Shown piece by piece: positions 1-10,732 of a stretch of 52,403 nucleotides of DNA (position 1 is the stretch's first letter; every line of letters starts with the position of its first letter). The position numbers and the translations under genes were made by a program. The notes below the pieces were generated by a model. It saw only the letters and a list, made by a program, of their open reading frames with translations, made no database searches and was not told the DNA's origin. This DNA comes from JBOIBN01 sp050739575 (GTDB lineage: Bacteria > Pseudomonadota > Gammaproteobacteria > JAKDMP01). Location of the stretch: the NCBI GenBank assembly GCA_050739575.1, contig JBOIBN010000007.1:1-52403 (forward strand). Direction: 5' to 3'.

Positions 1-2
1 GG

Positions 3-275
3 ATTAGGGCGCCAGCACTCGTGCGTATGCTTAATGGATGCTGGTGCCTGGGCATTCTTTACTCCACACTGGCCACCCGCCAGCACGTGGCGATTGATCT
101 CGCCGCCGGTGCCACATTCGGCATCGCGGCATTCGCACTCCATCTGCATTTCCTGCCACGACCGGTCTTTCGCGCGCAGAAACGACTGGAACAGGGGGCA
201 AACGAACACCGTTCACTGAAGATTCCGGTCGCCGGTTTTCCGGTTGCACACAAAGACCGCCACGACGAAATCTGA
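3..275 (+). CDS. PAP2-family phosphatase, C-terminal part
   Basis: This is the last 90 codons of a gene whose start lies outside the window. It is open from the first complete codon at position 3 and stops at 273-275. The segment STLATRQHVAIDLAAG matches the third conserved signature of the PAP2 superfamily (S-x5-H-x3-D), the histidine nucleophile region of membrane lipid phosphatases such as undecaprenyl-pyrophosphate or phosphatidic acid phosphatases. A hydrophobic stretch follows, then a basic hydrophilic tail of about 40 residues. Substrate cannot be told from this fragment. It converges on ssb with about 70 bp between the genes. Confidence 0.6.
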   Translation: MRAPALVRMLNGCWCLGILYSTLATRQHVAIDLAAGATFGIAAFALHLHFLPRPVFRAQKRLEQGANEHRSLKIPVAGFPVAHKDRHDEI

Positions 276-347
276 CGAACGTACTGTTCTCAGACGGTTT
301 CGTACAAGACTATTTATCGAGAAGCGGGCAGATAAGCCGGCAGCCCT

Positions 348-800
348 TCAGAAGGGAATATCGTCGTCTTCGAGATCGGGGCCGCTGCTGTCAATCGCGG
401 GCGGTGACTCGTCGGCGCTTTGGTTGCGTTCGTAATCCGCGCGCCCGCCGCCGCCTTCGCCGCGGCCGCCGAGCATCTGCATCGTATCGGCGACAATTTC
501 CGTGGAATACCGGTCCTGGCCGTCCTGCCCCTGCCACTTGCGGGTCTGGATGCGTCCTTCGAGGTAGACCTGCGAACCTTTCTTGAGGTATTCGCCGGCA
601 ATTTCGCCGAGCTTGCCGAACAGCACCACCCGATGCCACTCGGTACGCTCCTGCTGCTCGCCCGTCTGCTTGTCCTTCCAGCGTTCGCTGGTGGCAATGC
701 GCAGATTCGCGACCGCCTTGCCGCCCTGGGTATAGCGCATCTCCGGATCCGCGCCCAGATTGCCGATCAGAATCGCCTTGTTCACGCCGCGTGTCGCCAT
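348..800 (-). CDS. ssb: Single-stranded DNA-binding protein
   Basis: A 150-residue SSB that coats single-stranded DNA in replication, recombination and repair. It begins MATRGVNKAILIGNLGADPE, the typical start of the OB fold, which runs to about residue 110. A Gly/Arg-rich linker follows, and the protein ends in the acidic tip DDDIPF that recruits partner proteins. Length is somewhat short of the usual 160-180 residues because the linker is brief. It lies 55 bp downstream of the YajR-like MFS gene on the same strand. That pairing is seen next to uvrA in pseudomonads, so uvrA may have been here in an ancestor, but it is not in this window. Confidence 0.96.
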   Translation of the reverse strand: MATRGVNKAILIGNLGADPEMRYTQGGKAVANLRIATSERWKDKQTGEQQERTEWHRVVLFGKLGEIAGEYLKKGSQVYLEGRIQTRKWQGQDGQDRYSTEIVADTMQMLGGRGEGGGGRADYERNQSADESPPAIDSSGPDLEDDDIPF

Positions 801-854
801 CCGCCTCTACCCGATTCGGGAAACGCCATTCTAACCAAAGCCGCCGCGCACAAT

Positions 855-2225
855 TCAGGTGCGCCCGACCGCGGCCGCGAGTGCGGCTTCGTCGAGCAGC
901 GCGCGATTCACCCGCAGACAGGCGACGCCATCGTCGCCGAAGACCACCGCCTCCTCAACGCCGGGCACGGCTTCCAGAGCCGCGGTCAGGCGCTGGGCCT
1001 CGCTGTTGTCATGCACGCTGACCGCAAGCATCCGGCTGGCCAGTGCGCGCGGCATCGCGAGCGTCGCGAAGAGCGGCAGCCACAACAGTCCGATGGCGGC
1101 AACGAAAACACACAAGCCGACGGCACCGAAACGGCCCTGAAGCCAACCGCCCACCAGGCCACCCACGAAAATGCCCAGGAACTGCGAGGTCGAATACACG
1201 CCGAGCGCCGTGCCCTTGGCCTCGGGACGTGCGAGCCGCGAGACCAGCGAAGGCAGCAGCGCCTCCATCAGCGTGAAGGCGCCGAAAAAGACAACCAGCA
1301 CCACGCCCAGCGGAATCAGTTCCGCCGGCAGGAATCCGAGCGCGAACGCTGTTGCGGCGAGCGCGAGAATGGCGGTGAGTGCCACTGGTTTGATCCGCCG
1401 GCGGCTTTCGGCGTAAATCACCATCGGCAGCATGAGCGCGAGGCCGATCGCAAGCACCGGGAGGTAAAACATCCACTCGTTGCCCGCATCGAGCCCCGGC
1501 ACGCGCAGCAGTAGCAGCGGGATGACCAGAAACAGCGCCGCCAGCATGGCGTGCAGCGCAAAAATGGAGCCGTAAAGCCGGATCAACTGGCGGTCGGCGA
1601 GAACCCGCCCGACCAGCGCCGGTATCGGCTCGGTTTCGCGGTGGCGTCGTGAGACCAGCGGCGTCGGCACCGTGCTCCAGAGCACCACGAGTCCCGCAAG
1701 CCCCAGCGCCGCGGTCAACCAGAAGATTCCTCCGAGCCCTACCCTGGCGTTGACCACCGGACCGGCAATTACGGCAAGACCAAAGGCCAGACCGATGCCG
1801 ATGCCGATGATGCCAATCGCCTTCGTGCGTTGCTCCACCCGGGTGAGATCGGCGGTCAGCGCAAGGGTCGCCGCCCCCACCGCGCCGGCACCCTGCACGG
1901 CACGGCCGATAATGATCCCGCCAATGCCATGGGCCAGCGCCGCCACCACGCTGCCGACGACGAAGAGCACGAGCCCGAGGGTGATGACGGGCTTGCGGCC
2001 CAAGCGATCGGAGGCGATGCCGAACGGCAATTGCAGTCCCGCCTGGGTAAGTCCGTAGATGCCGAGCGCGAGTCCGATCAGGAGCGGCGTCGCACCGGCG
2101 AGATGGCGGGCGTAGGGCGCAAACACGGGGTAGAGCAGAAACAGCCCAAACATCCGCAAGCCGAAAATGCCCGCCAGCGAGGCGGCGGCCCGTCGTTCGG
2201 TGCCGGTCAGCTTCGTGTCGTTCAT
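855..2225 (-). CDS. YajR-like MFS transporter with C-terminal YAM-type domain
   Basis: A 456-residue major facilitator superfamily protein with about twelve hydrophobic segments. The loop between helices 2 and 3 has the MFS motif A form (GIASDRLGRKP). After the last helix, roughly residues 400-456 form a soluble alpha/beta segment (AVSVHDNSEAQRLTAALEAV and onward), resembling the small YAM domain of E. coli YajR. The substrate of the YajR family is not established. I chose the ATG at 2225 over one 33 bp upstream because it directly precedes the amphipathic N-terminus. It is followed on the same strand by ssb. Confidence 0.85.
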   Translation of the reverse strand: MNDTKLTGTERRAAASLAGIFGLRMFGLFLLYPVFAPYARHLAGATPLLIGLALGIYGLTQAGLQLPFGIASDRLGRKPVITLGLVLFVVGSVVAALAHGIGGIIIGRAVQGAGAVGAATLALTADLTRVEQRTKAIGIIGIGIGLAFGLAVIAGPVVNARVGLGGIFWLTAALGLAGLVVLWSTVPTPLVSRRHRETEPIPALVGRVLADRQLIRLYGSIFALHAMLAALFLVIPLLLLRVPGLDAGNEWMFYLPVLAIGLALMLPMVIYAESRRRIKPVALTAILALAATAFALGFLPAELIPLGVVLVVFFGAFTLMEALLPSLVSRLARPEAKGTALGVYSTSQFLGIFVGGLVGGWLQGRFGAVGLCVFVAAIGLLWLPLFATLAMPRALASRMLAVSVHDNSEAQRLTAALEAVPGVEEAVVFGDDGVACLRVNRALLDEAALAAAVGRT

Positions 2226-2390
2226 GGATCGTCGAGACCGGCCGTGCCGCGACTTCAACAGTGCAGGGTATCACGCAATACGGGGGTAACCGTACTTGCA
2301 CCGGCCCCCGCCGGCAGGGTATCGTAAAAGTGCCGTTATGTAGCGGCATTACTTAACAAACCATCACAGACCTTTTAGGGAGGGATCGTT

Positions 2391-2720
2391 ATGAAAATCA
2401 GGCATGTCCTGATCGCGAGCTTGCTCGTCTTCGGATTCGCATCTGCTCCGCTCGGACTTGCGGCGACCGCCGCGAGCAGTCCGGGCACGCAGACAAACAA
2501 GGAAGCCATGCTCAATCATGGCCAATATCACAACTACACCCAGGCGCAAATGAAAAGCCTGCAGCAGGCCCTGACTGCCAAGGGTTTCCCCGTCAAGGCC
2601 ACCGGCATGTGGGACCAGACCACGCGTGATGCCATCAAGGCGTTTCAGAAAAAGAACGGCATGAAGGTCACCGGCTATCCGAACGCGAAGACCCGCAAGG
2701 CGCTGGGACTCGACTGGTAA
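2391..2720 (+). CDS. Small secreted peptidoglycan-binding-domain protein
   Basis: A 109-residue protein with a clear signal peptide (MKIRHVLIASLLVFGFASA, cleavage probably near residue 25) and one PG_binding_1-type domain at about residues 52-107 (LQQALTAKGFPVKATGMWDQ and on, ending TRKALGLDW). It lacks any catalytic domain, so it probably only binds cell wall in the periplasm. A strong ribosome binding site AGGGAGGG at 2377-2384 sits six bases before the ATG, and a rho-independent terminator follows, so it looks like a well-expressed single gene. The exact role is unknown. Confidence 0.8.
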   Translation: MKIRHVLIASLLVFGFASAPLGLAATAASSPGTQTNKEAMLNHGQYHNYTQAQMKSLQQALTAKGFPVKATGMWDQTTRDAIKAFQKKNGMKVTGYPNAKTRKALGLDW

Positions 2721-2733
2721 GAAAAGACTCTCG

Positions 2734-2770
2734 AAAAGGGCCGGCGGGCGAACTCTCGCCGGCCCTTTTT
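2734..2770 (+). terminator. Rho-independent terminator
   Basis: The stem GGGCCGGCG (2738-2746) pairs with CGCCGGCCC (2757-2765) across a 10-base loop. Four A residues precede it and five T residues follow. It ends the small peptidoglycan-binding gene and, because of the A tract, could also work for argE-side transcription read from the other direction. Confidence 0.9.
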
Positions 2771-2796
2771 CCCAGCGTCCGGCTACCGGAACGCCA

Positions 2797-3948
2797 CTAA
2801 CGGCAGACCAGCCGCTCAATGATCTTGCCGAACAGCTTTTCGGCTTCGGCCAGCGCCATGACTTCAATGTATTCATCGGCCTTGTGCGCCTCGCCGATCC
2901 GACCCGGACCGAGCACGATCGTTTCCATTCCCATCTCGGTGAAGAATCCGGCCTCGGTGCCGAACGAGACCGCGTGTGCGCGCACACCGGTCAGCTCTTC
3001 CGTCAGCCGCACCAGACGACTCTCGCGCGGCGTCTCGAAGGGCGCGATGCCGTCGAACAGCGAACGGCGCCGGTAATTGCACCCGCTGCCTTCGAGCGCG
3101 CACTGCATCCGCCGATCGAGCGCATCGCGCAACTCCTCCAGCTGCATCCCCGGAACTGGTCGCAGGTCTATATGCAACTCGGCCTGCGCGCAGATGCGGT
3201 TAGGATTATCGCCGCCGTGCAGATAACCGAGATTGAGCGTGGGGTGGGGCACGGCGAAATCCGGCGCGTGATGGTCGCGCTTCATTTCCCCTCGCCACTC
3301 GATCAAGGCTGCAAGCAGCCGCGACATCCCTTCGAGCGCGTTGGGCGCCGCATCCGGGTCGCTCGAATGGCCGCTGCCGCCCTCGACAACCAGCGCCTCC
3401 ATCAGCACGCCCTTGTGCATGCGCACCGGCTTGAGGTCGGTCGGCTCGCCGACGATGCAGTAGCCGGCCCGCGGGCGTCCGTTCTCGACGAGCAGGCGCG
3501 CGCCGTCCATGCGGCTTTCCTCGTCCGCGGTGACGACGACGTGCAGCGGACGCGCGAGCTGCGCCGCCGTAATCCGCGAGGCGAGCACGATGCAGACGGC
3601 GATAAAACCTTTCATGTCCACCGCGCCGAGGCCGTGCAAACGGCCATCGCGTTCGCTCAGACGGAACGGATCGCTGCTCCACGCATCGGCGTCGAAAGGC
3701 ACGGTGTCGCTATGCCCGGCCAGCGCAAGTCCGCCCTCGCCCGCGCCCAGCGTTGCGACCAGATTGGCCTTGCCGGGCGTTGACAGATCCATGATTTCGG
3801 TTTGCCAGCCCAGACCCTCGAAGTAATCGGCGATCCGTTCGATGAGCGCGCGGTTGGGCGTGTCGAACTCGGGCGAGACGCTGCTCACCGAGGGTATCCG
3901 CACCAGTTCCTCCAGAACCGTCTTTACATCCAGCAGGGATGATTTCAT
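2797..3948 (-). CDS. argE: Acetylornithine deacetylase (M20 family)
   Basis: A 383-residue M20A metallopeptidase-family enzyme, most like ArgE, which hydrolyses N2-acetylornithine to ornithine in arginine synthesis. The first metal-binding motif is GHSDTVPFD, the catalytic glutamate pair is in TADEESRMDGA, GEPTDL is the next metal ligand region, and the last ligand histidine is in AHKADEYIEV. The central dimerisation domain (MHKGVLMEALVVEGGSGHSS onward) is present. I chose the ATG at 3948 because it starts MKSSLLDVKTVLEELVRIPS, as in homologues. Upstream codons would run into the neighbouring gene, which stops at 3956. Other M20 deacylases are possible but the full-length match favours ArgE. 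Confidence 0.85.
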   Translation of the reverse strand: MKSSLLDVKTVLEELVRIPSVSSVSPEFDTPNRALIERIADYFEGLGWQTEIMDLSTPGKANLVATLGAGEGGLALAGHSDTVPFDADAWSSDPFRLSERDGRLHGLGAVDMKGFIAVCIVLASRITAAQLARPLHVVVTADEESRMDGARLLVENGRPRAGYCIVGEPTDLKPVRMHKGVLMEALVVEGGSGHSSDPDAAPNALEGMSRLLAALIEWRGEMKRDHHAPDFAVPHPTLNLGYLHGGDNPNRICAQAELHIDLRPVPGMQLEELRDALDRRMQCALEGSGCNYRRRSLFDGIAPFETPRESRLVRLTEELTGVRAHAVSFGTEAGFFTEMGMETIVLGPGRIGEAHKADEYIEVMALAEAEKLFGKIIERLVCR

Positions 3949-3955
3949 GCGTGCG

Positions 3956-4669
3956 TTACGGATGTTTTGGAATCGGATCGTGATAGACGCCGGGCCGCCC
4001 GGTGTAGTACTTGCCATCGGGATACGGCCACGAATTCGGTACGCAGCCGTGTAACCCGAGCGTTTGTTGTTCCATCACCGGCGCCGGCTTTCCCGGCCCG
4101 GGACACAGCACGTGCCCGTGTCCCAGCTCATGCCCGGTTTCATGATCGATCAGGTACGCCCGGTATACTCCGATGGGCGCGGGGTAATTGCTGACACCGT
4201 ATAGCCAGCGATCCAGGTTGATCACCACGTGGCCGTCGATGCGGCACGAGGTGTAAAGGTCGTCGTCGCCCTCTTCACAGATCCGCTCACGGGTGCGCGG
4301 CGTCACCAGATAAATGGTGAAGTCGGCATGCGTCCGTGGCCCTACGCGCTGAAACCGCCACAGCCCGCCGGCGGTCCAGCTGCGCGGATCGCTGAGGATT
4401 TTAACTACGGCGGCGGCGAACGCGGCGGGAGTCGGCGTCGGAATGCCCTGCTCGACCGCCACCCGGAAACGCATCAACCTGCCGCCGTGGCCCATGATCG
4501 GCGTCCCGCCCGGCGCAATCACGAAACGGGTCACCTCCGCGGGCGCAGCGACCGGGGCTGCCGTCGAAGCAGCCGCCGATGCGAAACCCGTGGTCAGCGC
4601 TGCGGCGAGGATCAAAGCGGTTGGGCAGCGATCGAATGAGACCGCCCGAATGAACACTGCGCATTTCAT
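3956..4669 (-). CDS. Secreted DUF3152-like metzincin-type metalloprotease
   Basis: A 237-residue protein with an N-terminal signal sequence (hydrophobic CPTALILAAALTTGFASAAA) and, at about residues 176-186, the zinc site HETGHELGHGH, which fits the HExxHxxGxxH metzincin pattern exactly. PVMEQQT about ten residues later could be the Met-turn. The region PRSWTAGGLWRFQRV with FTIYLVTP and CRIDGHVVINLDRWLYG is characteristic of DUF3152, known mostly from actinobacteria. Cysteines in the mature part may form disulfides. It lies eight bases upstream of argE on the same strand, but the two have no obvious shared job. The start at 4669 gives the most compact signal peptide. Confidence 0.7.
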   Translation of the reverse strand: MKCAVFIRAVSFDRCPTALILAAALTTGFASAAASTAAPVAAPAEVTRFVIAPGGTPIMGHGGRLMRFRVAVEQGIPTPTPAAFAAAVVKILSDPRSWTAGGLWRFQRVGPRTHADFTIYLVTPRTRERICEEGDDDLYTSCRIDGHVVINLDRWLYGVSNYPAPIGVYRAYLIDHETGHELGHGHVLCPGPGKPAPVMEQQTLGLHGCVPNSWPYPDGKYYTGRPGVYHDPIPKHP

Positions 4670-4773
4670 GTTTACAGAATAACGCAAGCCAACTTCCAAA
4701 CGGACGCGGGCCCACGGCACTTATGGACGCCTGCGCGGCGAGCGGATGGCACGGCAGGCCCTACAATGTCGGC

Positions 4774-5940
4774 ATGTCCGCTGCTACCCTGCACACGCCC
4801 CAAAGACAAACCGAAAGCAGGCCGACGCTCCGGCCCGGTATCCGCGCGGCGAACACCGGCGATCTCGATGCCCTGGTCGCCCTCGAGCAAAGCGCCTTTA
4901 CCGGAGACCGTCTGAGCCGCCGCCAACTCCGCTATCTCCTGATGCGCGCGCGGGGGCAAACGCTGGTGGCGGAAAGCGAAGGCGAGGTGATCGGCTACGT
5001 CACTGTCCTGTTCAGCCGCGCCATCGCGAACGCGCGCGTGTACTCGATCGCGGTGAATCAGCCATTCAGGGGACTCGGCACCGGCGGCGCCCTGCTCGAC
5101 GCGGCCGAGGATGCGGCACTAAAAAACGGCTGCGTCGCCATGCGCCTCGAAGTGCGGACGGACAACGAACCCGCAATCAAGCTGTACCGCGCGAGAGGCT
5201 ATCGGCCGATCGGAACGGTCGCCGACTACTACGACGACAACGAGCCCGCGCTGCGCTTCGAGAAACCGCTTGGTCACGAACTTGCACCGCGTCCGATGCG
5301 CGTGCCCTATTACCGCCAGACTCTGGAATTCACCTGCGGCCCCGCGGCGCTGATGATGGCGATGAAGGCGCTCGCGCCCGATCTGACGATGAATCGCGCG
5401 CTGGAAATCGAATTGTGGCGCGAATCCACCACCGTGTTCATGACGTCGGGCATCGGCGGCTGCACGCCCTTCGGTCTCGCGCTCGCGGCGCTCAAGCGCG
5501 GCTTCGCCGTAGAGCTTTATACCTCCGCGGGACGGAGTTTTTTCGCCGATTCCGTGCGGGATCCGGTCAAGAAAGAAGTGATCCGGCTGGTCCAGGAAGG
5601 CTTCATCCGCGAACTCAAACGTCTGGATACGCCGATTCACCGCGGCTCGCTAGCGCCCGCCGAACTCATGCGGCGCGCGGACGCCGGCGAGATCCCGGTG
5701 GTGCTGATCAGCTCGTACCGCATCTACGAGGAGAAGGCCCCGCACTGGGTTGTCGTCACCGGCTACGACGAGCGCTTCGTCTACGTCCACGACCCCTACG
5801 TGGACAGCGATGAAGGCGAGACCATCGTCGATTCGCTCAACATGCCGATCCTGCACCGGGAATTCGCGCGCATGACGCGCTACGGTCGGGCCGGTCTGCA
5901 GGCTGCGCTTTTCGTGTCGCAGCCGCGCGCCCGTGGCTGA
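4774..5940 (+). CDS. GNAT acetyltransferase fused to C39-like cysteine peptidase
   Basis: A 388-residue two-domain protein. Residues about 20-165 form a RimI-like GNAT domain (acetyl-CoA loop FRGLGTGGALLDAAEDAALK, then NEPAIKLYRARGY). Residues about 175-385 form a papain-like C39_2 domain. The probable catalytic Cys188 is in FTCGPAAL, the histidine is in PHWVVVTGYD and the third residue is in VHDPYVD. The fusion is known from proteobacteria beside RimK-like ligases, and here the next gene is one, overlapping by eight bases. The pair may acylate, trim or ligate a small peptide or amino acid; the substrate is unknown. The ATG at 4774 is preferred; an in-frame ATG at 4723 would add 17 poorly conserved residues. 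Confidence 0.8.
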   Translation: MSAATLHTPQRQTESRPTLRPGIRAANTGDLDALVALEQSAFTGDRLSRRQLRYLLMRARGQTLVAESEGEVIGYVTVLFSRAIANARVYSIAVNQPFRGLGTGGALLDAAEDAALKNGCVAMRLEVRTDNEPAIKLYRARGYRPIGTVADYYDDNEPALRFEKPLGHELAPRPMRVPYYRQTLEFTCGPAALMMAMKALAPDLTMNRALEIELWRESTTVFMTSGIGGCTPFGLALAALKRGFAVELYTSAGRSFFADSVRDPVKKEVIRLVQEGFIRELKRLDTPIHRGSLAPAELMRRADAGEIPVVLISSYRIYEEKAPHWVVVTGYDERFVYVHDPYVDSDEGETIVDSLNMPILHREFARMTRYGRAGLQAALFVSQPRARG

Positions 5941-7429
5941 ACCGCTCATCGTCATGTGCGCCGCCGAACGCCCGCCGGGCGACTGGCCGGCGGGCGTTGC
6001 CATGCTGGAACCGGCGGACTATCTTGCGGCCCGCGACCATGCGGCGCACGGCACGCTGGTCGTGAACCTCTCGCCGAGCTACCGCTATCTCGCGACCGGA
6101 TACTACTGCTCGCTGCTTGCCGAGGCACGCGGCGAACGCGTCATCCCAAGCGTGCGCACGATCGAGGATCTTTCACGCAAGGCCATCTATGGGCTTGCGA
6201 CGCAAAACTTCGCGCGCCTGCTGCCACGCCTGATCCGCGAGCAGCCCGCGTCCGATCGTCTGGTCTTCTACAGCTACTTCGGCTTCAGTCCGCTTGCGGG
6301 AGGAGGCGAACTCTGCCGACAGCTTTTCGAACGCTTCCCGGCACCGATCCTGCGCATCGAACTCGCGCAGCGCGACGGCTGGCGGATCGGCCGCCTCGCA
6401 CTCGTGCCCTTTGGCCGTCTGCCGGCAGCGGAACGCGACAACTTTCTCGAAGGCTTCCGCCGTTTCGTCGGCCGCCGCTGGCGCCGCGGTTCGCATCCGG
6501 CCAGCCGCTACCGCTACGATCTCGCGGTGCTCCACGATCCGGAGGAAAAACTGCCGCCCTCGGATCGCCGCGCGCTCGGCCGGCTCACGCGCGCGGGGCG
6601 GCGCATGAAGGTCAACGTGGAACTCATCACCCGGCGCGACTATCCGCGCGTCGCCGAATACGATGCGCTGTTCATCCGCGAAACGACGGCGATCAACCAC
6701 CACAGTTTCGCCTTCTCCATGCGCGCCTGGGACGAAGGCATCCCGGTGATCGACGATCCCGATTCGATCCTGCGCTGCGCCAACAAGGTGTATCTCGCCG
6801 AACTCCTCGCCAGGCACCGTATCGCCCATCCGCGCACCTTGATCCTGAGCCGCGAGACGCTCGCCGACGCCGGACGCGAACTCGGCTTCCCCATCGTGCT
6901 CAAGATGCCCGACGGTTCGTTTTCGCGCGGCGTATTCAAAGCCGACGATGCGGATGCGCTCGCGGAAATCGGCGCCACGCTTCTCAAAAACTCCGAACTC
7001 GTGCTCGCGCAGGAGTTCCTCTACACGCCCTTTGACTGGAGAATCGGCGTACTCGCCGGCGAAGCGCTCTATGCGTGCAAATACTTCATGGCCCGCAAGC
7101 ATTGGCAGATCTACGACCATTCAGGCAAGAAGACGCGCGAAGGCGATTGGGAGACGGTGCCGATCGAGGCTGCGCCGCGCGAGGTGGTTGAGACCGCGTG
7201 TCGCGCCGCGCGCCTGATCGGCGATGGACTCTACGGAGTGGACATCAAGGAGCTGCGCGATCGCGCCGTGGTTATCGAGATCAACGACAATCCAAATCTC
7301 GACGCCGACGTCGAGGACGCCTGTCTCGGCGACAGACTCTACGAACGGCTGATCGCCGAATTCATCCGCCGCATAGAAAGCCCGCTCGCCGGAAACACGC
7401 CGGCGACGGCAGCTTCAATCTACGCGTAG
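5933..7429 (+). CDS. RimK-like ATP-grasp ligase with N-terminal RLAN domain
   Basis: A 498-residue ATP-grasp protein. The C-terminal part (from about residue 290) carries the ATP-grasp landmarks: FPIVLKMPDGSFSRGVFK for nucleotide binding, LAQEFLYTPFDWRIGVLAGE, and the Mg-binding VIEINDNPNLD. The N-terminal part of about 250 residues matches the RLAN architecture found before RimK-like modules. These enzymes join a carboxylate to an amine using ATP, as in RimK, which adds glutamate to a protein tail. The GTG start overlaps the end of the GNAT/C39 gene, and an ATG seven codons later is an alternative. Tight coupling suggests one pathway with the preceding gene. Product unknown. Confidence 0.8.
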   Translation: MAEPLIVMCAAERPPGDWPAGVAMLEPADYLAARDHAAHGTLVVNLSPSYRYLATGYYCSLLAEARGERVIPSVRTIEDLSRKAIYGLATQNFARLLPRLIREQPASDRLVFYSYFGFSPLAGGGELCRQLFERFPAPILRIELAQRDGWRIGRLALVPFGRLPAAERDNFLEGFRRFVGRRWRRGSHPASRYRYDLAVLHDPEEKLPPSDRRALGRLTRAGRRMKVNVELITRRDYPRVAEYDALFIRETTAINHHSFAFSMRAWDEGIPVIDDPDSILRCANKVYLAELLARHRIAHPRTLILSRETLADAGRELGFPIVLKMPDGSFSRGVFKADDADALAEIGATLLKNSELVLAQEFLYTPFDWRIGVLAGEALYACKYFMARKHWQIYDHSGKKTREGDWETVPIEAAPREVVETACRAARLIGDGLYGVDIKELRDRAVVIEINDNPNLDADVEDACLGDRLYERLIAEFIRRIESPLAGNTPATAASIYA

Positions 7430-7574
7430 AACCTGTCTCAAAATGCCGCGCGAGCAGCGACGCCGGGCCGGCTGCTGGTATTCTCAAGGCCACCGGGTGT
7501 AAGGTGGATTCGAGCATTCGAACCCACGTGACGGCACGTCACTCAGCCACCGCAAAAACCAGAGGTAACCGGTG

Positions 7575-8063
7575 ATGAAAAGCGTCTTCAAAGGTATCGC
7601 CAGCGGCTTTTGCGCCACCTTCATTTTGGCCTTGGCCATGTACGTCGCCGCCGATCTCAGCCCGCAACCCCAGATCATCGGCATGCTGACCATGATCTCG
7701 CACCGCGTGATCGGCTCGCCGACCTGGATCTGGATCGGGTGGGCCTATCATTTCGCGATCGGGACGTTACTGTGGGGCATTCTTTTCGGACTCCTCGCCG
7801 CGGCCGTACGCCCGCATACGGGTTTCGCTACCTGGGCCATGGCCATCGTATTCGCCGTGTGCGCCTGGGTATTGATGATGGTGATCGTGATGCCGCTCGC
7901 AGGCGCCGGTTTCTTCGGCCTCAACATGGGCATACACCCGCTGTTCAGTATGTTTATCCTGCACATCATATGGGGCACGGTGCTCGGGCTGGTCTTCTAC
8001 GCCATGTCGAAGCCGCCCGCCCCTGCGCCGCATTCCCCCTCGCACTCGTACGAGGGACTTTAA
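7575..8063 (+). CDS. Small integral membrane protein, DUF6789-like
   Basis: A 162-residue protein with about four transmembrane segments, beginning MKSVFKGIASGFCATFILAL. The N-terminal KG-x2-SGF-x-AT pattern and the overall layout resemble the DUF6789 group of membrane proteins of unknown function. An AGAGGT-like ribosome binding site precedes tandem GTG-ATG start codons at 7572-7577. It lies about 145 bp after the RimK-like gene and converges with clpB (17 bp apart). No catalytic motif is visible. Confidence 0.6.
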   Translation: MKSVFKGIASGFCATFILALAMYVAADLSPQPQIIGMLTMISHRVIGSPTWIWIGWAYHFAIGTLLWGILFGLLAAAVRPHTGFATWAMAIVFAVCAWVLMMVIVMPLAGAGFFGLNMGIHPLFSMFILHIIWGTVLGLVFYAMSKPPAPAPHSPSHSYEGL

Positions 8064-8079
8064 CGGCGTCCTTTATGCC

Positions 8080-10680
<2,601 letters not shown>

Positions 10681-10732
10681 GTTCTTTATTCAACCTCGGA
10701 TGGGGTCAAGGTGAGGCCGGCCGCACTCCGTT

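Noticed and set aside
7528..7543. GTGACGGCACGTCAC palindrome before the DUF6789-like gene
   Set aside because: Only a short imperfectly placed repeat with no known regulator; not enough to call an operator.
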